The notes: generated by a model from the sequence alone, not told the origin. A stretch of 64,000 nucleotides of DNA from Cardinalis cardinalis (GCA_014549065.1 JACDOX010000003.1:16371877-16435876); one strand, 5' to 3'. Shown: positions 12,501 through 26,778, counted from the stretch's first letter. Made by a program: numbers and translations.

Positions 12501-13918
12501 GACAAGCACTCTCTGCCCCAGGAGCTCCCCCGAGCATGCCCACAGCATCCCACGTGGTGACTTTACCAAATCTATTTTTATGTGCAGTAATCCACCAACT
12601 GCATGGGTTGNAAAATGTTGCACAGTCTGAGAAGAATCAATATAAAGTCCAAAGAGGTATAAAGCCCTGAAAATTTTTGTTATCGACTAAAACCTCCTAA
12701 TAATCCAAAAACCTTGAAGTTGTACCTGAAATGCTGTGATACCTTCTAAGAAGTACTTTGGTAGAGTTGCAGAATCAAGCCCATGATGCAAAGGAGGTCA
12801 CTGCAACGCAGCTTTATAGACTAAGGAACCACTATCTAAACAAAGGCTCTATTTTCAAANACTTTGTACATGGGAAAGGTGTTCTTTTCCTCAGCTATGG
12901 ATTTTTCTTTTGTTTACCTAATTCTACTTTCATTATACACTGCTCTCAGCTGCTCTTGCTGTTCTACACACAACCAAGATTTACCAAAGCCTTTTCTCAG
13001 AGCTTTTAGTCTCTTAAAACATTTCCTTGATGTTTGCAACCAGGTTGATGAAAAGTAAGGACAAATATGATTGCAGGATGCCCCAGCACATGCCATGGCA
13101 GTCCCTCAGTGCTGCCCTAGTTTTCAACTCTGTTACTACCAAAAGTACATGACAGTGGGGATTGCACGACTGCTCCAAACCTTAGGGCACAACATTGATT
13201 TCTAGATCATGATTATTTTTGGAATGTCCCATCCTCCTGCTCTCAAAAAAAGNTTTGACAGCTTTTACATTTAAGTTAAAATACAATAGAATATTGAGGT
13301 AAAGTCTAATTCCACTTTCTTGTATGAAGAGATCCTGAATATTTAAGATAGGTTTAACACATTGCTATTAGTTTTATTTCTTTTGGTGTTAGCTGGATGT
13401 GCATATACTGCTATAACTCAAAGGATAACCACAAAATCAGTGTGTGCACTGAACTCTGTACCCATTAAAGAGCTCCCAGCACTTTGTGATTATCACAATG
13501 AGACATTTGGGGAAGGNCTTGTTTTGTTTTGGTTTTTTTTAATGATAAAATACCTCATTTAGCAGCAGAATTTGAGGAACATGCTCAGTTTCACTCATGT
13601 ACTTACACTTCAGTGTGTCCTGCAGGACTTCATTGGAGAGGGGCTGAGTTGCAGAAATTAATTTCATCCAGTCAGCANCACCTGTGCAAAGATATTTAGA
13701 ACTGCTTAAGTCACCATATTTGCAAAATTTTCCAAGAAAAAAACCCTACATTATCTACTCAGAATTTGTCTAGATGCTTAAAAATGTGCTAAGAAGATAA
13801 TTATGACAAAGTTACACTAGAAAGGCACTCTGCTCAAAAACATGAGATGGAATATGTGGGTATTTTTTTCTCCCATAGAACAAACTATACTTAGCATTAA
13901 AGTAAAAAAGAAGAAACC

Positions 13919-13955
13919 AGAATCACAGAATGATTTAGGCTGGGAAGCTTCTAAG
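13919..13955 (-). mobile_element. Very short CR1 tail-like fragment
   Basis: AGAATCACAGAATGATTTAG GCTGGGAAG matches the reversed CR1 3' tail. Only about 35 bp are left, so the call is tentative. Confidence 0.4.
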
Positions 13956-14002
13956 AGAATCAAGAAGAGGGTTAAAATAAAGGACACGTTTCTACATAGC
14001 AC

Positions 14003-14058
14003 AAACATTTATCCAATTGAGTGTAATAGTAAACATTTATCCAATTGAGTGTAATAGT
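14003..14058. repeat. Perfect 28-bp tandem duplication
   Basis: A 28-bp unit beginning AAACATTTATCC and ending GTGTAATAGT occurs at 14003-14030 and again, identically, at 14031-14058. Perfect identity implies a recent duplication or an assembly stutter. Confidence 0.95.
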
Positions 14059-17000
14059 TGTTAGATACTTTTGTTTTAATTTGTGTAATTAATCCAGAAA
14101 TTATTAGAAAATTTTTAATGGAAATCTATTTGGGCAAATTTAGGAATCTTTAAAATGAAATTTTTGCTCTTGGGGCTTTCCGGGTTTTGTGTCCTGGANT
14201 GGAGAGTGGTGCTGACTCCCTGGGCCTCTCCAAACTCTCCCCAAGTGCAGTGAGGTCAGTGTCTCTGAGTAACCCCAGAGCAAAGACACCCAAGGAATTC
14301 AGAAGCAGACAAGAAATTGACTATTAATTCTGACTGGAGATGAGAATTTTCCAGAAGGGGGAATTTCTTCCAGCAGGGGGAGATTGCAGTGAGCCCGANG
14401 TGGGCTCTGCACTGCCAGAGGAGTGCAGCCTTGCTCCCCTGCTCACACTGGCCCCGGGTCCAGGGCTGATCTCGAGGCCACAGCAAGAACTAGGGTTGGT
14501 TTTCCCTAAGAAACCTTCCTGCATGATGGCTCCTTCTGTGCTGTGAACAGAAGCCGGGTGCTAAATCACCACAGCAGCACTGCACCTCCATTGTGGAGCA
14601 AAACAGAAACAGCAGCAGTAGCCCCCTCCCCGGGAGCTCTGTCTGGGGAAGAAGCAGCTACAGCTTTTGTTCAGTCTGTTTATGAAACTGCAGATTGTGT
14701 TTGGCAGGAGGTCAGCAGTGAGTCTGAGCGTGCACTGGCTATGAGAGACAAAGTGCACAGCCAGGGCCCAGCAGCAGCCCTGGTGTGGTTTGCACCAGCC
14801 TGTGCTCTCAGGCACTCACCTCCTGCTGAGCAGGGACCATCCCCATCCCATGTGCAGGGCTGGAAAACAGAAATAGATAGAATAAATACCACATCTACTT
14901 CACGTTTTCTTCAAATAAAGAAGTATATCAGCCACAGAATATTCCTAATTNATATGCAAGTCCTCTTTTACTTCATTTTTTATCAGTACCTAACAGCACT
15001 AAGGCATGAAGCCTAGGCAGACATGNAAACTGCAGCCCTGGAAAACCCAGGCAGCAGCACAGCAAGAGGATTAACCAAACAGGAGGCATTAGAATATTGC
15101 AAAGAGGATCAAAAGAGATTTGTGACTGAAAAGCCATCCACCAGAATTACNGTCAGCTGAGAAGCTGGACTGAGAGAAAGTGGGTAAATGTTTTGCATTT
15201 AGATGTCTCCTAGAAAAAACTTAAACTTCAGGATGTGCACTGCAATACAACACCAGATCAGGCTGTCCTGCAACAGGGAGCTGCAAACAAAGCCACCTTC
15301 TTTCTACACTGAAAATCATAGCTTTGTGACAGTCAGCTATTAGCTGGAAAAAAGCAAGAATCACACGGAAATATGGTCNCTGGCACGCCTAAAACAAAGA
15401 GCCCTGAGGGCAGCAACAAAGCAGTAGCTGTACAAAAACTGCCATACAAAAGGAAACAATACAGAGAAGTAAGAGGAACTTAAGGCCTAATCTTGCCATA
15501 ACATTTCCTTCTCCAAAATAAAAATCACTGTTGGTGTTCCCCCTCCAAAATGATACTAAAATTAATTATTAAACNGGAAATGGCCTCCCAGCAGAGATAA
15601 AGACAGACATCACTGCAGGCGAGGCTGTGGATCAGCAGAGCAGTGACACACTAAAACCCTGCTCCCTCCAATTTTGTGACATCTGTGGACATTAATGTAC
15701 TTAATGTAGGCAAGTCATGTGTTTCAGAGCAATGTTGTACCCACGTCTGCATCTCCATTTTCACACTGAGATCAACATATTATGAGCAACAACTCCTCCC
15801 TTTTCCTCCTCCTTTGCTTTGCTTTCACAGCTTGCTTTGGCTGCACCTGCCCATCTTTATGTCTATCCATAAATCTTTCCTTCCTCCTCCTTTCTTCAGA
15901 TCCAGCAGGAGAGGGGAGGGCATGAGCAGCCAGGTGGGTGTGTGGCTGTTAACTGAGCTTAACCCTGCAAATTATTTTATCCCAGCTTTGTTCAGAGTAA
16001 GGCATCCTGCCCCTAAGAACTAGTTCTTCATGTGTTTTTAGGGACAAGGCCAAAGGTGATGAATGGGTGTGAAATGCAGAGTTTTTCCTAGTACCTACAG
16101 TAANCCCCCAAACCACCTTTCTCTATCAGATCAATTTCTCCACCTTGAAGGATTAAGCAGTACAAACATGTAAAAGGGTGAGCTCTTGCTGCCATGAGAG
16201 CAGTGGGGATGGCTTTTGCTGCTTTAAGAGCCTGGCCCACTTCTGTCAATGCTCCTGGAGGGCAGGCCTGCATCCCCCTGGCTCTCAGGGATATCACAGG
16301 CAGACCATGGAGAGAGCACCAAAGACTCAGTTCTGCCATGCAGAACTGGGCAGTGTGCTCAGGAGGTGGGCAATAATAAAACTGGCTCCCTTTGAGCACA
16401 GGGCAAATGGATTTTCAAATGAGCCAGAAGAAATGAGCCAGAGGATGCCTTAGAAAGAAGCTGGGGTAGTGACTCCCTCAGAGGATACATTAAAGCAAAG
16501 ACAGGGGACTGAAGGATGCAGATGCTGAGGAATTGCATCCCTTGGGGAGATTTATGGGTGACTGAATCTGAGCTATTGCTGCTGCTGAAAACTTCCATTT
16601 CCTTAAATTGCCTTGCTGGCTGAANTCAAGCCCTCTGTACTTTTTCTCATACACCAACATCACCTTTTGCAGCACTAATGGAAAATAAATTCCTTTATAA
16701 AGTCACAAAATTACTTCAACTGTCACTGAAATGAGAAGATAAATTTGAAATTNATTTTCAGAAGAGTCTAATCTACCAACAATGTCCTCATGATTTCCTC
16801 ACATAATAAATATTTTGTTATCTCTAGACATTATTCAATACCCAAATGATCTAATTATATTATCTTATCTTAGATACCATTCAATATTAAATGTCCTTTC
16901 CACTCTATCNTGAGGTTTTTCAGCTGCATCATCTTCAAATCAGAACTCTTGTGCACAGGGAAATTCATGACATTATATAGATCAAATAGAAAGATGCAAT

Positions 17001-18945
17001 AATAGTTGTTGGAGGTAATAACTAGAAATATTACCTATAATCACATAATGGCAAAGAAGAAAATAACAAATTTCATTCATGCTATAGGTAGATGCCTATA
17101 CACATAACTTTGTAATCTGATTTCAGGAGAAAAAAAAAAGCTTTTAACAGGGAAAAAGTATTTTATTTGGGGAGACACAACTGTCTTGAGAACAACATAA
17201 GCAAGTGGAACAACTCTGCTGAAATAATGTTAGTTATGGATGGTGTGTGTAACAGTTACTCAATGCTCAAAAGAGATTCAACAGAGCATGAGCTCACATT
17301 TCAGGAGCCCTTTTGGACTAGAGTTCTGCTTCAAGTCTTGTTTTTTCCCAATTTCTTGTTAATTTTATTATATCTATATTTCTACCTTAAAGAGAGCAGT
17401 GGAAAGAATATTTCAGCTGGAATATGGAGTTAGANGGCATAAGATTGCTACACATTTATTTCATCAAGGCAGGGCTTTGAAGAAAAGCTCATCTTGAGTG
17501 CATGTAAAAAAAATTTATTACTAAAAAGACTCAAAGTATCTGATCTGTTAATATGCATCATTCTAACCCGGCCATTGAAGCTTAAGATCATCTACTGCTA
17601 AAAAGATCTAAAAATTCAGAAAGCATGATTTGAATAGTAAAGGGTTTGTGGAATAAGCTTTAGGATGGAATAGCACCAGGATGAATACCTCACTTTTAAT
17701 GTTAATTGAGATACAGTGCTCACCTTTGACAGGTGGTGGGTGCACCTATAGCTTTGGGACTGGCANAGGCTGCTGAGCTAAGCCAGGGCTGGAGTTAGGG
17801 GCAGGCCAGACCTACACCAAAAATAAACATCCACAAGTACACTGCCAACATGCCCTGAGAAGTGATGCCTAAGCATTGGGTTAGGTAAAGACAAATAAGG
17901 TTTAAGCTGGAAGAAAATTTGGATCTAAGGCAAAATCTTGTTTATAGAAGCCTGTCAAAACCAAGCAAGGCTACAAAATTTATCTGTGGAAGTTTAATGG
18001 CAGGAGCTCCAACCTCCATCCAGTTTCCAGCCAGGCCTGGCTTACAAAAGAGCATACCTTGGGCAGTATCAACTGATGCCTGGTTTTGTTATCCAAGCAG
18101 AAGTGTACATGAGAAAAATGTCNTGAGTATTACATGAGAATTAAACATCTCTGGCTCAGCCTCTGGCTGTTTTAGGGTGCAGACATCCTGTATCACTTTG
18201 GTTTGGGATGTGGCTCGGAGTTCTAACGAGGACAGGTATGCACAGACATGCACATACACACACATGGAGGTTTGTACCCTCATAATCTATAATCCACTAG
18301 CTCCTAAAACTAGAACATGTATTGCAGGGGTTTTCAGTATGATTATATAGTTATATTTTAATAAAGTAGTTAATGTAGGAAAATAAAGTAATCTCTGAGA
18401 GACAAATTTACAAAAACACCAGGAAGGTCATTTGATCCCAGGCGATCTCCCAACAACCCTATAGCTTAACTTGAATAACTTCTCACTCTCTTTCTGGCTG
18501 TCCCTTCCTCCCCTTTCCCTCAAGTCAGAAATCTGCTTTTTGATGTCTGAATGAAAGATTGTTCATCTTACACAGTTCGAAGTTCAAGATCCTGCTTGTA
18601 TGTGCCCTGACCTCTTACTAGCTGGAAAACTTTACTCAAATNCAGGCTTTGTGATGAAAGGCCAACAATTGGTTGCAGTTTCCACAGCAAAACTTGTGTC
18701 ACTTAGCTTCCAAACAAGCCTGCATTTAGTGAACTAAAGGAGTTGTTCAGTGGCACAGCTAAGAGCTCACAAACACACACAGTCTGACAAATTNTTTTCA
18801 GCCAGCGTCAACAGTATCCACAGACAGACAGGCATTTCAAGCCTCACTTCTTCTGAATCAGAGAGGATGAATCAGGATGAACAGTTTCAGCCAAACAAGA
18901 ACATTTAGAGGTTTTATGNATCTCATCTAGCATCACATAGTACCA

Positions 18946-18990
18946 GTAAATAAATAAATAAATAACCCACAAAGAAATAAATAAATAAAT
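18946..18990. repeat. (TAAA)n microsatellite, interrupted
   Basis: Two blocks of TAAA repeats are separated by a short CCCACAAAG interruption. Confidence 0.92.
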
Positions 18991-21900
18991 TACCAAATAT
19001 GATTCCTTTGAGCTTCATCAGTCACCTTTTTCTGTACCAGAAAGAAAAGATCCTAGGCCACTCAATCTTGTTTATGGCTGTGAACAATTTCCTACCCTAN
19101 TTATTATTGCCTTGATTTTAATTAATAAAGGAGTTCATCAGATTTTTTTCTTCTGAAGTCTTTGGACAGAATTGATGTAAAATNTACTAGATAAAGACCT
19201 GCTATAAGTAAAAATAATTTTGAACAAAGATGTAGCTGCTGAATTAACTTCTTAGATTCCCTGCAGGCTTACAATACAAGCACTCCACTCCAAAGATAAT
19301 GACAGGCACAATAAATTAATGACTTGTATTTATGAATATAACATTATTTCATGGCTAGCACATAGATGCTGTTATCACATCATACTGTCACAATATTTGT
19401 TTGATGTTCATATAAGGGCACAGTTAAGAAGAGAGTGTTCATCACCTTTTTATTAAGGTGACAAAAAAATGAGAACCATCTCTCACTTGGAAGAAGCTTG
19501 TTTGGAAATAATTTGAAACACTAGCCCTCTCAGGAGAGGCAGCAAAAATATCTCTTCTATCATCTTACAAGAGTAGCCTGTGAGCCACGTTAATCATCTT
19601 GGACTGAAATTTATAACAACATATGGGAGACTTGCCTCACTATTATTAGAAGTTGCAAGTTTCATATGTGGTCCTCAACTAATTTAAGGGTCACTCCTGC
19701 TTCGAACATTATACCCCAAGTAATAAGTGCTATAACAGGTCATTTGCATTCAGGAAATTATTTTTGGAAGAAGCTCCTGCTTGATGCAAAAGGGCAAAGG
19801 ACACTGGAAACTAAAGTCTGGAGTTGACTTCTCTTGGGCCCTGATCCACACAGCTTTTGCAAGTCCATATGATCTTTTAATTAAGTTTCAAAGGATTTTG
19901 ACAACNTTGCCTTTGGAATATTTTGTCTTCTGTGATATTTTGCCAGGTTTTATTGGTATTTACTCANGGCTTTGTGTATGTGCTTCTTAAAGAACAGAAC
20001 TGCACACAAGATTTGATCTCTTCAACCAGCACTGTGACTTTCTTGTACCTTTAACATGCTTCAAATGTACTGTTATTTCATCTTTAGAAAGAAGAAAGCC
20101 ACTTCATGTTATGATACCTCTGGCTTGGACTCTGTCTGTATTGCAGTCATGAATAAAGAATTTAGTGAAAAGCTGTCTGCATCCTTTTGGGTGCAGTTTT
20201 CAGTTCTCCCTAGCAGAAAACTACAAGCAAGGTTTTGTGCTCCCCCCTGCATGAATTTGATGGTGTTAGAAATGTTTACATGGGCACATTGATAGTGATA
20301 CCATTGCACTGCAATTGTATCCATACCCCACCCTTCTCCCNAAAATCAAAATCCCCCAAGCTCAGTCCTACAGCCCTGAACAGCCATTTTGGAAGGTTCT
20401 CAGCCAATTCCAAAAGTCATCACTGAGCATCAGTCAAGTGAACAAAGTCTGTTTATTTAAGCTCTGAAACACTTCTTTTTCCNCATGAATTTTCTTTAAA
20501 TATAGTCATGCTGCTCCCACACTCAAGCATACAGCAGATGGAAAATAAATTTATTCTGGCTTATTTCCTGAACAGTGAGCATGTAGCAGGCAAAATCACA
20601 GGTGGTGATGTATACACTGTCTGCATGATACACCACTGGGTAGTAGTAAAAATAATGTTACATTTTACTTTTACCCCACAAGGAAAAGTACATTTCAGAT
20701 CTTTTAAAGGAAATCAAATCTTGTCTTTGAAAAGTTTTGGGTTCTTATTCCCTGTTGAATTATACTTAAGGGATGTCACTGATAAAAGTATTTAGTATTT
20801 TAATTATCACCCCAGTAAACTCAAGTGCAGTATTTAAAACTATTACATGACTTAAAAAATCTTAATAATACATTGTTTGCACGAATCTAACTGATGCAAA
20901 TCTGGTTTTACATTCAAGACATTTCCATGTTATAGAAGTAACCAGAACACCCAGTGTGGAATAATTTAGTGCTGCTTTTTATGAGCCACAGTTCTCATAA
21001 GGTTTGGCCATAGCTAAATGGGAAGCACTTTGAGAAAAATGCTTTCATTCTGCCTTCCAGTCAGACAAACCTGTGGAGCAAACTGTTCAGCTAGGAGTAC
21101 TCAGTCAGCCAGAGGAACAACTGAATTACCTGCAAAGCTTANAGGGTTTCATTTTAATAATTCTTTTAAAAAACTGTTATTATTTAATGAGCATGCCACT
21201 GTGGATAACTTAATTAAAAACTTCTCTTCAACATTCAGTTGCTTTTTTTTGTAACTTCCAAATACTGGTGTGTAGAATGAGTAAAAAAGACTGCTCTGGT
21301 TTATCTCTATCTGTCTAATCTATGTTACCTTGCCAGAAATACTGTAGACATTTGCTGAATATTGTTGGTTACTCCATCTTCAGAGAAAGAAACTCCTTGC
21401 AGTGTAACCCTAGAAAAGGGAGACAAAAATNATCCAGAGCTGAAGCACCAATACCTAAAAAGCAGAGCTATTTACTACAGAAAAAAACACAACAAAATAA
21501 ACTACCTAAAGTTTTGTAGAGAAGGAAGATAAGAAATCACTGNTTTCTCATAAAAATTAATTAATTTTTAAAAAGGGTATAATAGATCATATAATGGAAT
21601 GGAAAGAAAAGACACTCCATAGGGGTTAAAAAGACAATACCTAATACANTATGAGCTCATGGGAGATGCCACCACTATAATGGATTTAGAGCATCCAGAT
21701 TTACTGCAGTGTACACCTCAAAGCTTGGAAAGGATTTTTGATCTCATGCTTTGACACTAAAGCCAGCCTTTAGCATAGCTCAAGGTGTGAGGTGGCAGAT
21801 TCTTTTGCAGGCTTGCTGAGGTTCCTTGAGGATTGTGCAGTTTCCTAGCACCCATGGTTTTGGTAATATAAAAAAGGANCTGGTTATATTCAAACAAGGA

Positions 21901-24900
21901 CAGGTTATCTCTGATTTCACAGCCTCAGCCAAAATTGGTGAGGTATTAATTAAACAGCAGAAAACAGAAAAGTACATATTTCTTAGAACATACAGCTAAA
22001 AGACAGTTTCCCTGGAAAGCAAAAGACACTGGTGAAAAACAGAAGACCAGAAGAGAGAATGGAAAGATAGAAGAGGGAACAGCAGCTCAAGTAACAAAGT
22101 ATGCATTCCCTGCAGCCATGTTTCCCTTCATACCTTGAATCTGATGAAAAAGAAGCCCATAAATTTTAAGGAATTAGCAATTTGTAAGCACAGAAATATA
22201 AATCAATGGAATGTTAATGCTTTGGACCCTAAATGGGTGAATTAGATCCAAAAATACAACCCTGAGAGTCAGCAATGAAACATTGAAAAGATTTGCAGTA
22301 CATCATTACAAAAGCAGAGAAACCTTACCAGGCTTGTCTGAAGGGGAATGAAAGCAACCTGAATTCCTGGCTCCCAAGGATTTTATCATATGGATGCAAA
22401 GCCTGCTCTGCAGGCCTGAGACTCCTCAGACACTCACAAGAACTGCCCCAACCCCATTAGCTTTTTGGTCGATTACAACTCATTAAGAAGATTTGTGTTT
22501 TATTGTTGTTCTCTATTTAAACACCTGCTCTTACTCTNTCTTTTGTAGAGTGCCAAAAGTGATTTTCCAGGAAAACCCCAACCAAATCCACTCTATTTTA
22601 TAATGGCTACTGGAAATTTGAGAATGGAGTACCTGGATGCAAACTGTGATGGATATTTCCCCTGTGCTGTGGGGGGAAAAATGAACCAGTGTAGATAAGA
22701 CAAAATTATTTCAGTTCTTTAGGCATGTCTCAGATCAGCCTTCATCACTAGCTGAGTTGAGCCAGTGCCAGTGTATTTGGGCAAGTTGGTTCCAGGTCCT
22801 CATTTTTGCCCTTGCCTTTGGTTCCCTTCTTAGCACTTCTCAACAATAAAAAATGTGAGGAAGTTGTCTCTCAAGGAAAATCTGGAAAACGTACNTGTCC
22901 TCAGATGAAATCTGACTTCCCCCAAATTAAAGCCCAAATAATACAATCCAAGCTCCATTCACTGCTGGAAGGTGGAAAAATATTTGTTTAGCATCACCAC
23001 AGCCTGCAGCTGGGAGAAGAGGAGCCACCATTCCCATGCTCCATAGCTGTTACTTCACAAACCAGGACTGGGAATGCTTGTGTTGCGTGTTCTTGGGCTG
23101 CCTGCTTTTATACTGAAAGAGAAACTCCATGGGGGCAGTTCTGTGAGAAAACTGAGGTGGAAACACCCCCCTGCACCATTGGCTGTTTTTTCTTATTCTG
23201 CACAGAAAGAGGAAAGGTTTGGCCAGGCCACCATGACCCTTCTCATGTGAGGTGATCCTTTGGTGTGTTTCTGGTAAGGGTGTGGATTCCCTGATTGCCC
23301 TTCCTTCCAGCACAAGCGTCCAGCCAGCTATGCTCTGGTCTCAGTGCCTGGTATTTTCCCAAGGAAGGAGGATATGGGAAAGGTTGACTGTGATTTATAT
23401 ACTGCAGATGGCAAACATACTCATTTGAGAAGGAAGAGGTGCATAAAGCATGACGGGTGTGTTGCAGCAACTGCATATTAATGCCAGCTCCCAAAGAGCA
23501 GCTCAGCCCCAACGCCTGGCTCCAATGCTCCAGCTCAGGAAGATGGCTGTTTGCAGGAACTGAAACCCTTTCCAAATGCTGCAAACACTCAGAGCATTTT
23601 AGAAGCTAACTAAAAAGAACACACCTCATACCTTGCTGTATGGAGAAATTACTGACAGATGGGACTTCCTCACTGCCTGCAAACCACAAATTACACCATT
23701 ATATTGAAAAACATTTTTCAATTAGATTCTCTCAAGAAAATAAAAATTAAATTCTGTGCCATGCAGTGGGATTTGCTGGTATTCTGTTTCACTCTGGGCT
23801 AACAGCTTGGGGGCATTCAAAGAGCTTCTTGAAACACAGCACATCATAATGTAAAACTAACATCCTTTCCCTTGTAGTATGCTTGTTGCAAATTACTCAC
23901 AGAAGAGGCTACAAGACTCCTTATCAGCTTTCCTCTTCTTGTTACTCTTTATTAGCTCTTAATGGCTGAAAGAACACGAAATTTAGCCCTATTTCAACAG
24001 TGATGTTGAAATTTAAAAAAACCCAGATCCTGTTAATCTGAGTTATTATTAAATATTATTAATTTATATCAATATCAGGTGACTCTGTTGGCCCAAAGTG
24101 CAAGTTGTTCCTATCACTAAATAATTAGCATTTCTAAGCACAGAATTATTCCTACATGAACTGTAAATAAACATTTCATATCATTCCAGATTCATAATGA
24201 GATTAAGTAATTCCTTCACATTATTTTGTTCTTGAAAGAAACATACAGAATTTGTCAGGTAGCACAGCTGTGGAAAGTATTTTGNGCCATTATGATCCCC
24301 TAGCTAATGCCTGATTGACTGATGTAAAGAAAGGGCTGTACAGAAAGGAAATCTCATTTCTCAAACCAGCCAGTGCAATGAGAAAGCTTTTGAGCAGAAA
24401 CTGCTCTTTCACCTGAATGTTTAATTAAGCATATCTATGTGGAATGTATGTACACAAACCTATAACTACAGGTATACCAACAAGTACCTTTTAACACTAT
24501 TTAGGATCTAGTGAAGCAATTTCTCTCTACCAAGTTNTTACAGGCATGTTAAAATTACCACACTGCTTTCTCAGAATTATTCATATAAATCATTAGATAC
24601 ATCAATTAAGGTTTAGAATTAGCAAAGCAGGCAACTGCACAATTCAATAGTTATTCATTAATTTTCCTTTGTTCTAGAGGCTTTGGACAAAATGACAAAA
24701 TGCTTCCATTTCTTAATGTTGAGCTACTTCAATAAATTGTAGAAAGTGTAGTAANGTAATTTGATGTAGTCGATTTTATTTCCATTTTGCATTGCATTTC
24801 TAACTGTACCCTCAATCTCTTTTATTAGTATGCTCCAGATAGCCTTAAGTTTGGTCAAGTGATTATATTTTTAATTGATCATAACCTCAGCTTTTTATGC

Positions 24901-25048
24901 AGCAAGTCTTTTTTTCTTCTCAAAACTTCAGAAGCAGTTGTGAAGTTCCTCAGATTTATGTACTGGAAAAACCCTGGTACAAAGTTCACTCAACATAAAA
25001 AAAGCTTTGTGTAGTTATCACAAAGTCAGTAGCAAACAAATAACTCTG
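18991..25048. other. Intergenic DNA, no gene recognised
   Basis: AT-rich, with no open frame suggestive of a coding exon and no recognisable mobile element. Single Ns become sparser after about 22.9 kb. Confidence 0.6.
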
Positions 25049-25120
25049 TATCCATTAATCTGGGTATCCATGGAATATTTTTCTCCATATCCATTAATCT
25101 GGGTATCCATGGAATATTTT
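25049..25120. repeat. 39-bp-period tandem duplication (two copies)
   Basis: A 33-bp unit starting TATCCATTAATC and ending GGAATATTTT is found at 25049-25081 and, identically, at 25088-25120. The copies are separated by TCTCCA-type spacer sequence that is also partly repeated. Each unit contains the palindrome ATCCATGGAT-like TATCCATGGAATA. Confidence 0.93.
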
Positions 25121-25916
25121 ACTCTATTAACTCTTCCAGATCTACTCAGTAAAAGCCATTCTCCAGCCTTCATTATGCTGGGACATCTTAAAACTAAACT
25201 TTGAAGCAACAGCCACTGTAACAATTTCAGATTTCCTGTGTGAATTCCAATCTTTAAGCATCCTTTCAATCATTTGCATAGTCAACAGAGAGTATAAAAT
25301 CTTTACATGATTTCCATGAGCACAGAGCATATAGCCATGGATATAGCAATNGAGTTAATTAAGAGTTAATTCTTAAGCAGTTTTATATCTCTGCAGAATG
25401 GTAGAGGGGGTTTGGAAGTCTGTTACTGAAAACCCCCAAACAGGCAATTCCCTTGTGGTTTATCCTTGTTTCCTATCAACCTGTTAGCTAATGCTACCAA
25501 CTAGCAGGCTGGTGGGAGAGAANAACTTGAAATCCCAAGGATAAAAAACAAAAACCAAAAGCAAACTTGTAAAATTTAAAGCATCAGCCTTTAAAATTGT
25601 TAGGAATTGGAAGTGTCTGCTAAAGCAGCCAGAGGCAATTCCCAAGAGAAAAGGGTAGTAATGCTAAAGCTTTAGCCAGTATAGGCAGCTTTCCTTCAGT
25701 TGATGCTCTTATGCGATGCTTCATAATGGAGCTCATAAATGGGAACCTCTTTACTGGATAAGCAGAGAGTGAACAACAAATAAGGAAAGATATAAATAAA
25801 GCAGGAGGAGTAAAAGTGGAGTTTCTTCTTGGATGCCCCAATACCTTTAAACAGTTGTACCAGTTATGTGAAAATCCTTCAAAGCCACCTAATTTATTAA
25901 AAAATTCAGCACTTAC

Positions 25917-26123
25917 ATTCTTTTCCTCCAAATGAGAATCAAATACATCAAGAAATTTTACACAGTCTCTGATCTGCTCTTTGTCTTCAAAAATCCTAAA
26001 GCAGCTCATGTGATTTCCTGTCTCTGCATTATTTTGTACAGGGGTTTTCATAAATACCTGATTCTTTGGGGTCTTCTTCAAAGGAAGCAGCTTCCTCAGC
26101 CTTTTGTGCCTGCTTTTTCTCAT
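25917..26123 (-). CDS. Unidentified candidate first coding exon, minus strand (hypothetical)
   Basis: From the ATG at 26123 the minus strand is open for 167 codons to a TAG at 25620. Within it, after exactly 69 codons, there is a consensus donor, GAAT|GTAAGT, with GT at 25916-25915, so an exon of 207 nt in phase 0 is possible. The 69-residue peptide begins MRKSRHKRLRKLLPLKK, a very basic N-terminus that could be a nuclear signal. It is followed by an acidic, helix-like part (CFRIFEDKEQIRDC, then FDSHLEEKN). I recognise no family. A weak companion ORF at 25330-25142 lies next on the same strand, but I find no convincing acceptor. It could be chance in AT-rich DNA or an upstream exon of the minus-strand neighbour. 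Treat as unproven. Confidence 0.2.
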
Positions 26124-26778
26124 GATACACTTATGACATTAAATGACTTCTTAGGGTTATATGTTTGTAATATGTTAAATTTCATAAGAAAACAGCTGAT
26201 TAATTTTTTTCTATAGGGTTATTAAAAATTTACATTACCAGCATTTTTAATGCCAGGGTTGAATCAGGTAGGCCNGCTCTAAGTTGTAAATTTGACCTTT
26301 GCTGATGAATATGCCAGATTCAAAGGCCTCCTTGGATGANTGCAGATCTGAATGTTGCTCAGTTTCCTGGAGAACGTTACCACTACTTTTCATTCAATCC
26401 TAGTGACATTTGCCTCAAACTAGTGTGTCTAAAGCTGCACATGGCAGAAAGGAAAGAAACTTACCTTTGCCATAACTTCATCCTATTGATGGAATTCACC
26501 TTCCTCAAAGGTCTTATGAGCCAGCAGGGCTGATTGACTAAGCTTTGAACTACACTTGAAGGGAGAGGGGATAACCTCGGGATTGGCCATGACAAGTTGT
26601 GGGATGACATGCCAGGCCTAGAGGGTTGGGATGCAAGTGAGAGCCCTGAGCTGGTGGCTACAGGACACACTGGCTGTGCTGGAGCACACTTGAACTCTAC
26701 AAAGATGAACCAGGGGACTGTGAGGTGATCGGAGCCAGGATGGGAACATCAGAGAGTTTAAACCCCTTATGTATTAAA

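Larger units (their letters stand above)
9519..18945. other. Intergenic DNA, no gene recognised
   Basis: The stretch is moderately AT-rich with scattered single Ns. The longest open frame (14543-15016, 157 codons on +) starts at GTG, contains an N, and resembles nothing I know. Two small repeats are listed separately. Confidence 0.6.

Noticed and set aside
14543..15016. 157-codon plus-strand open frame
   Set aside because: It starts at GTG, carries an ambiguous base, and ends in a low-complexity hydrophobic stretch. There is no recognisable domain, splice structure or promoter.
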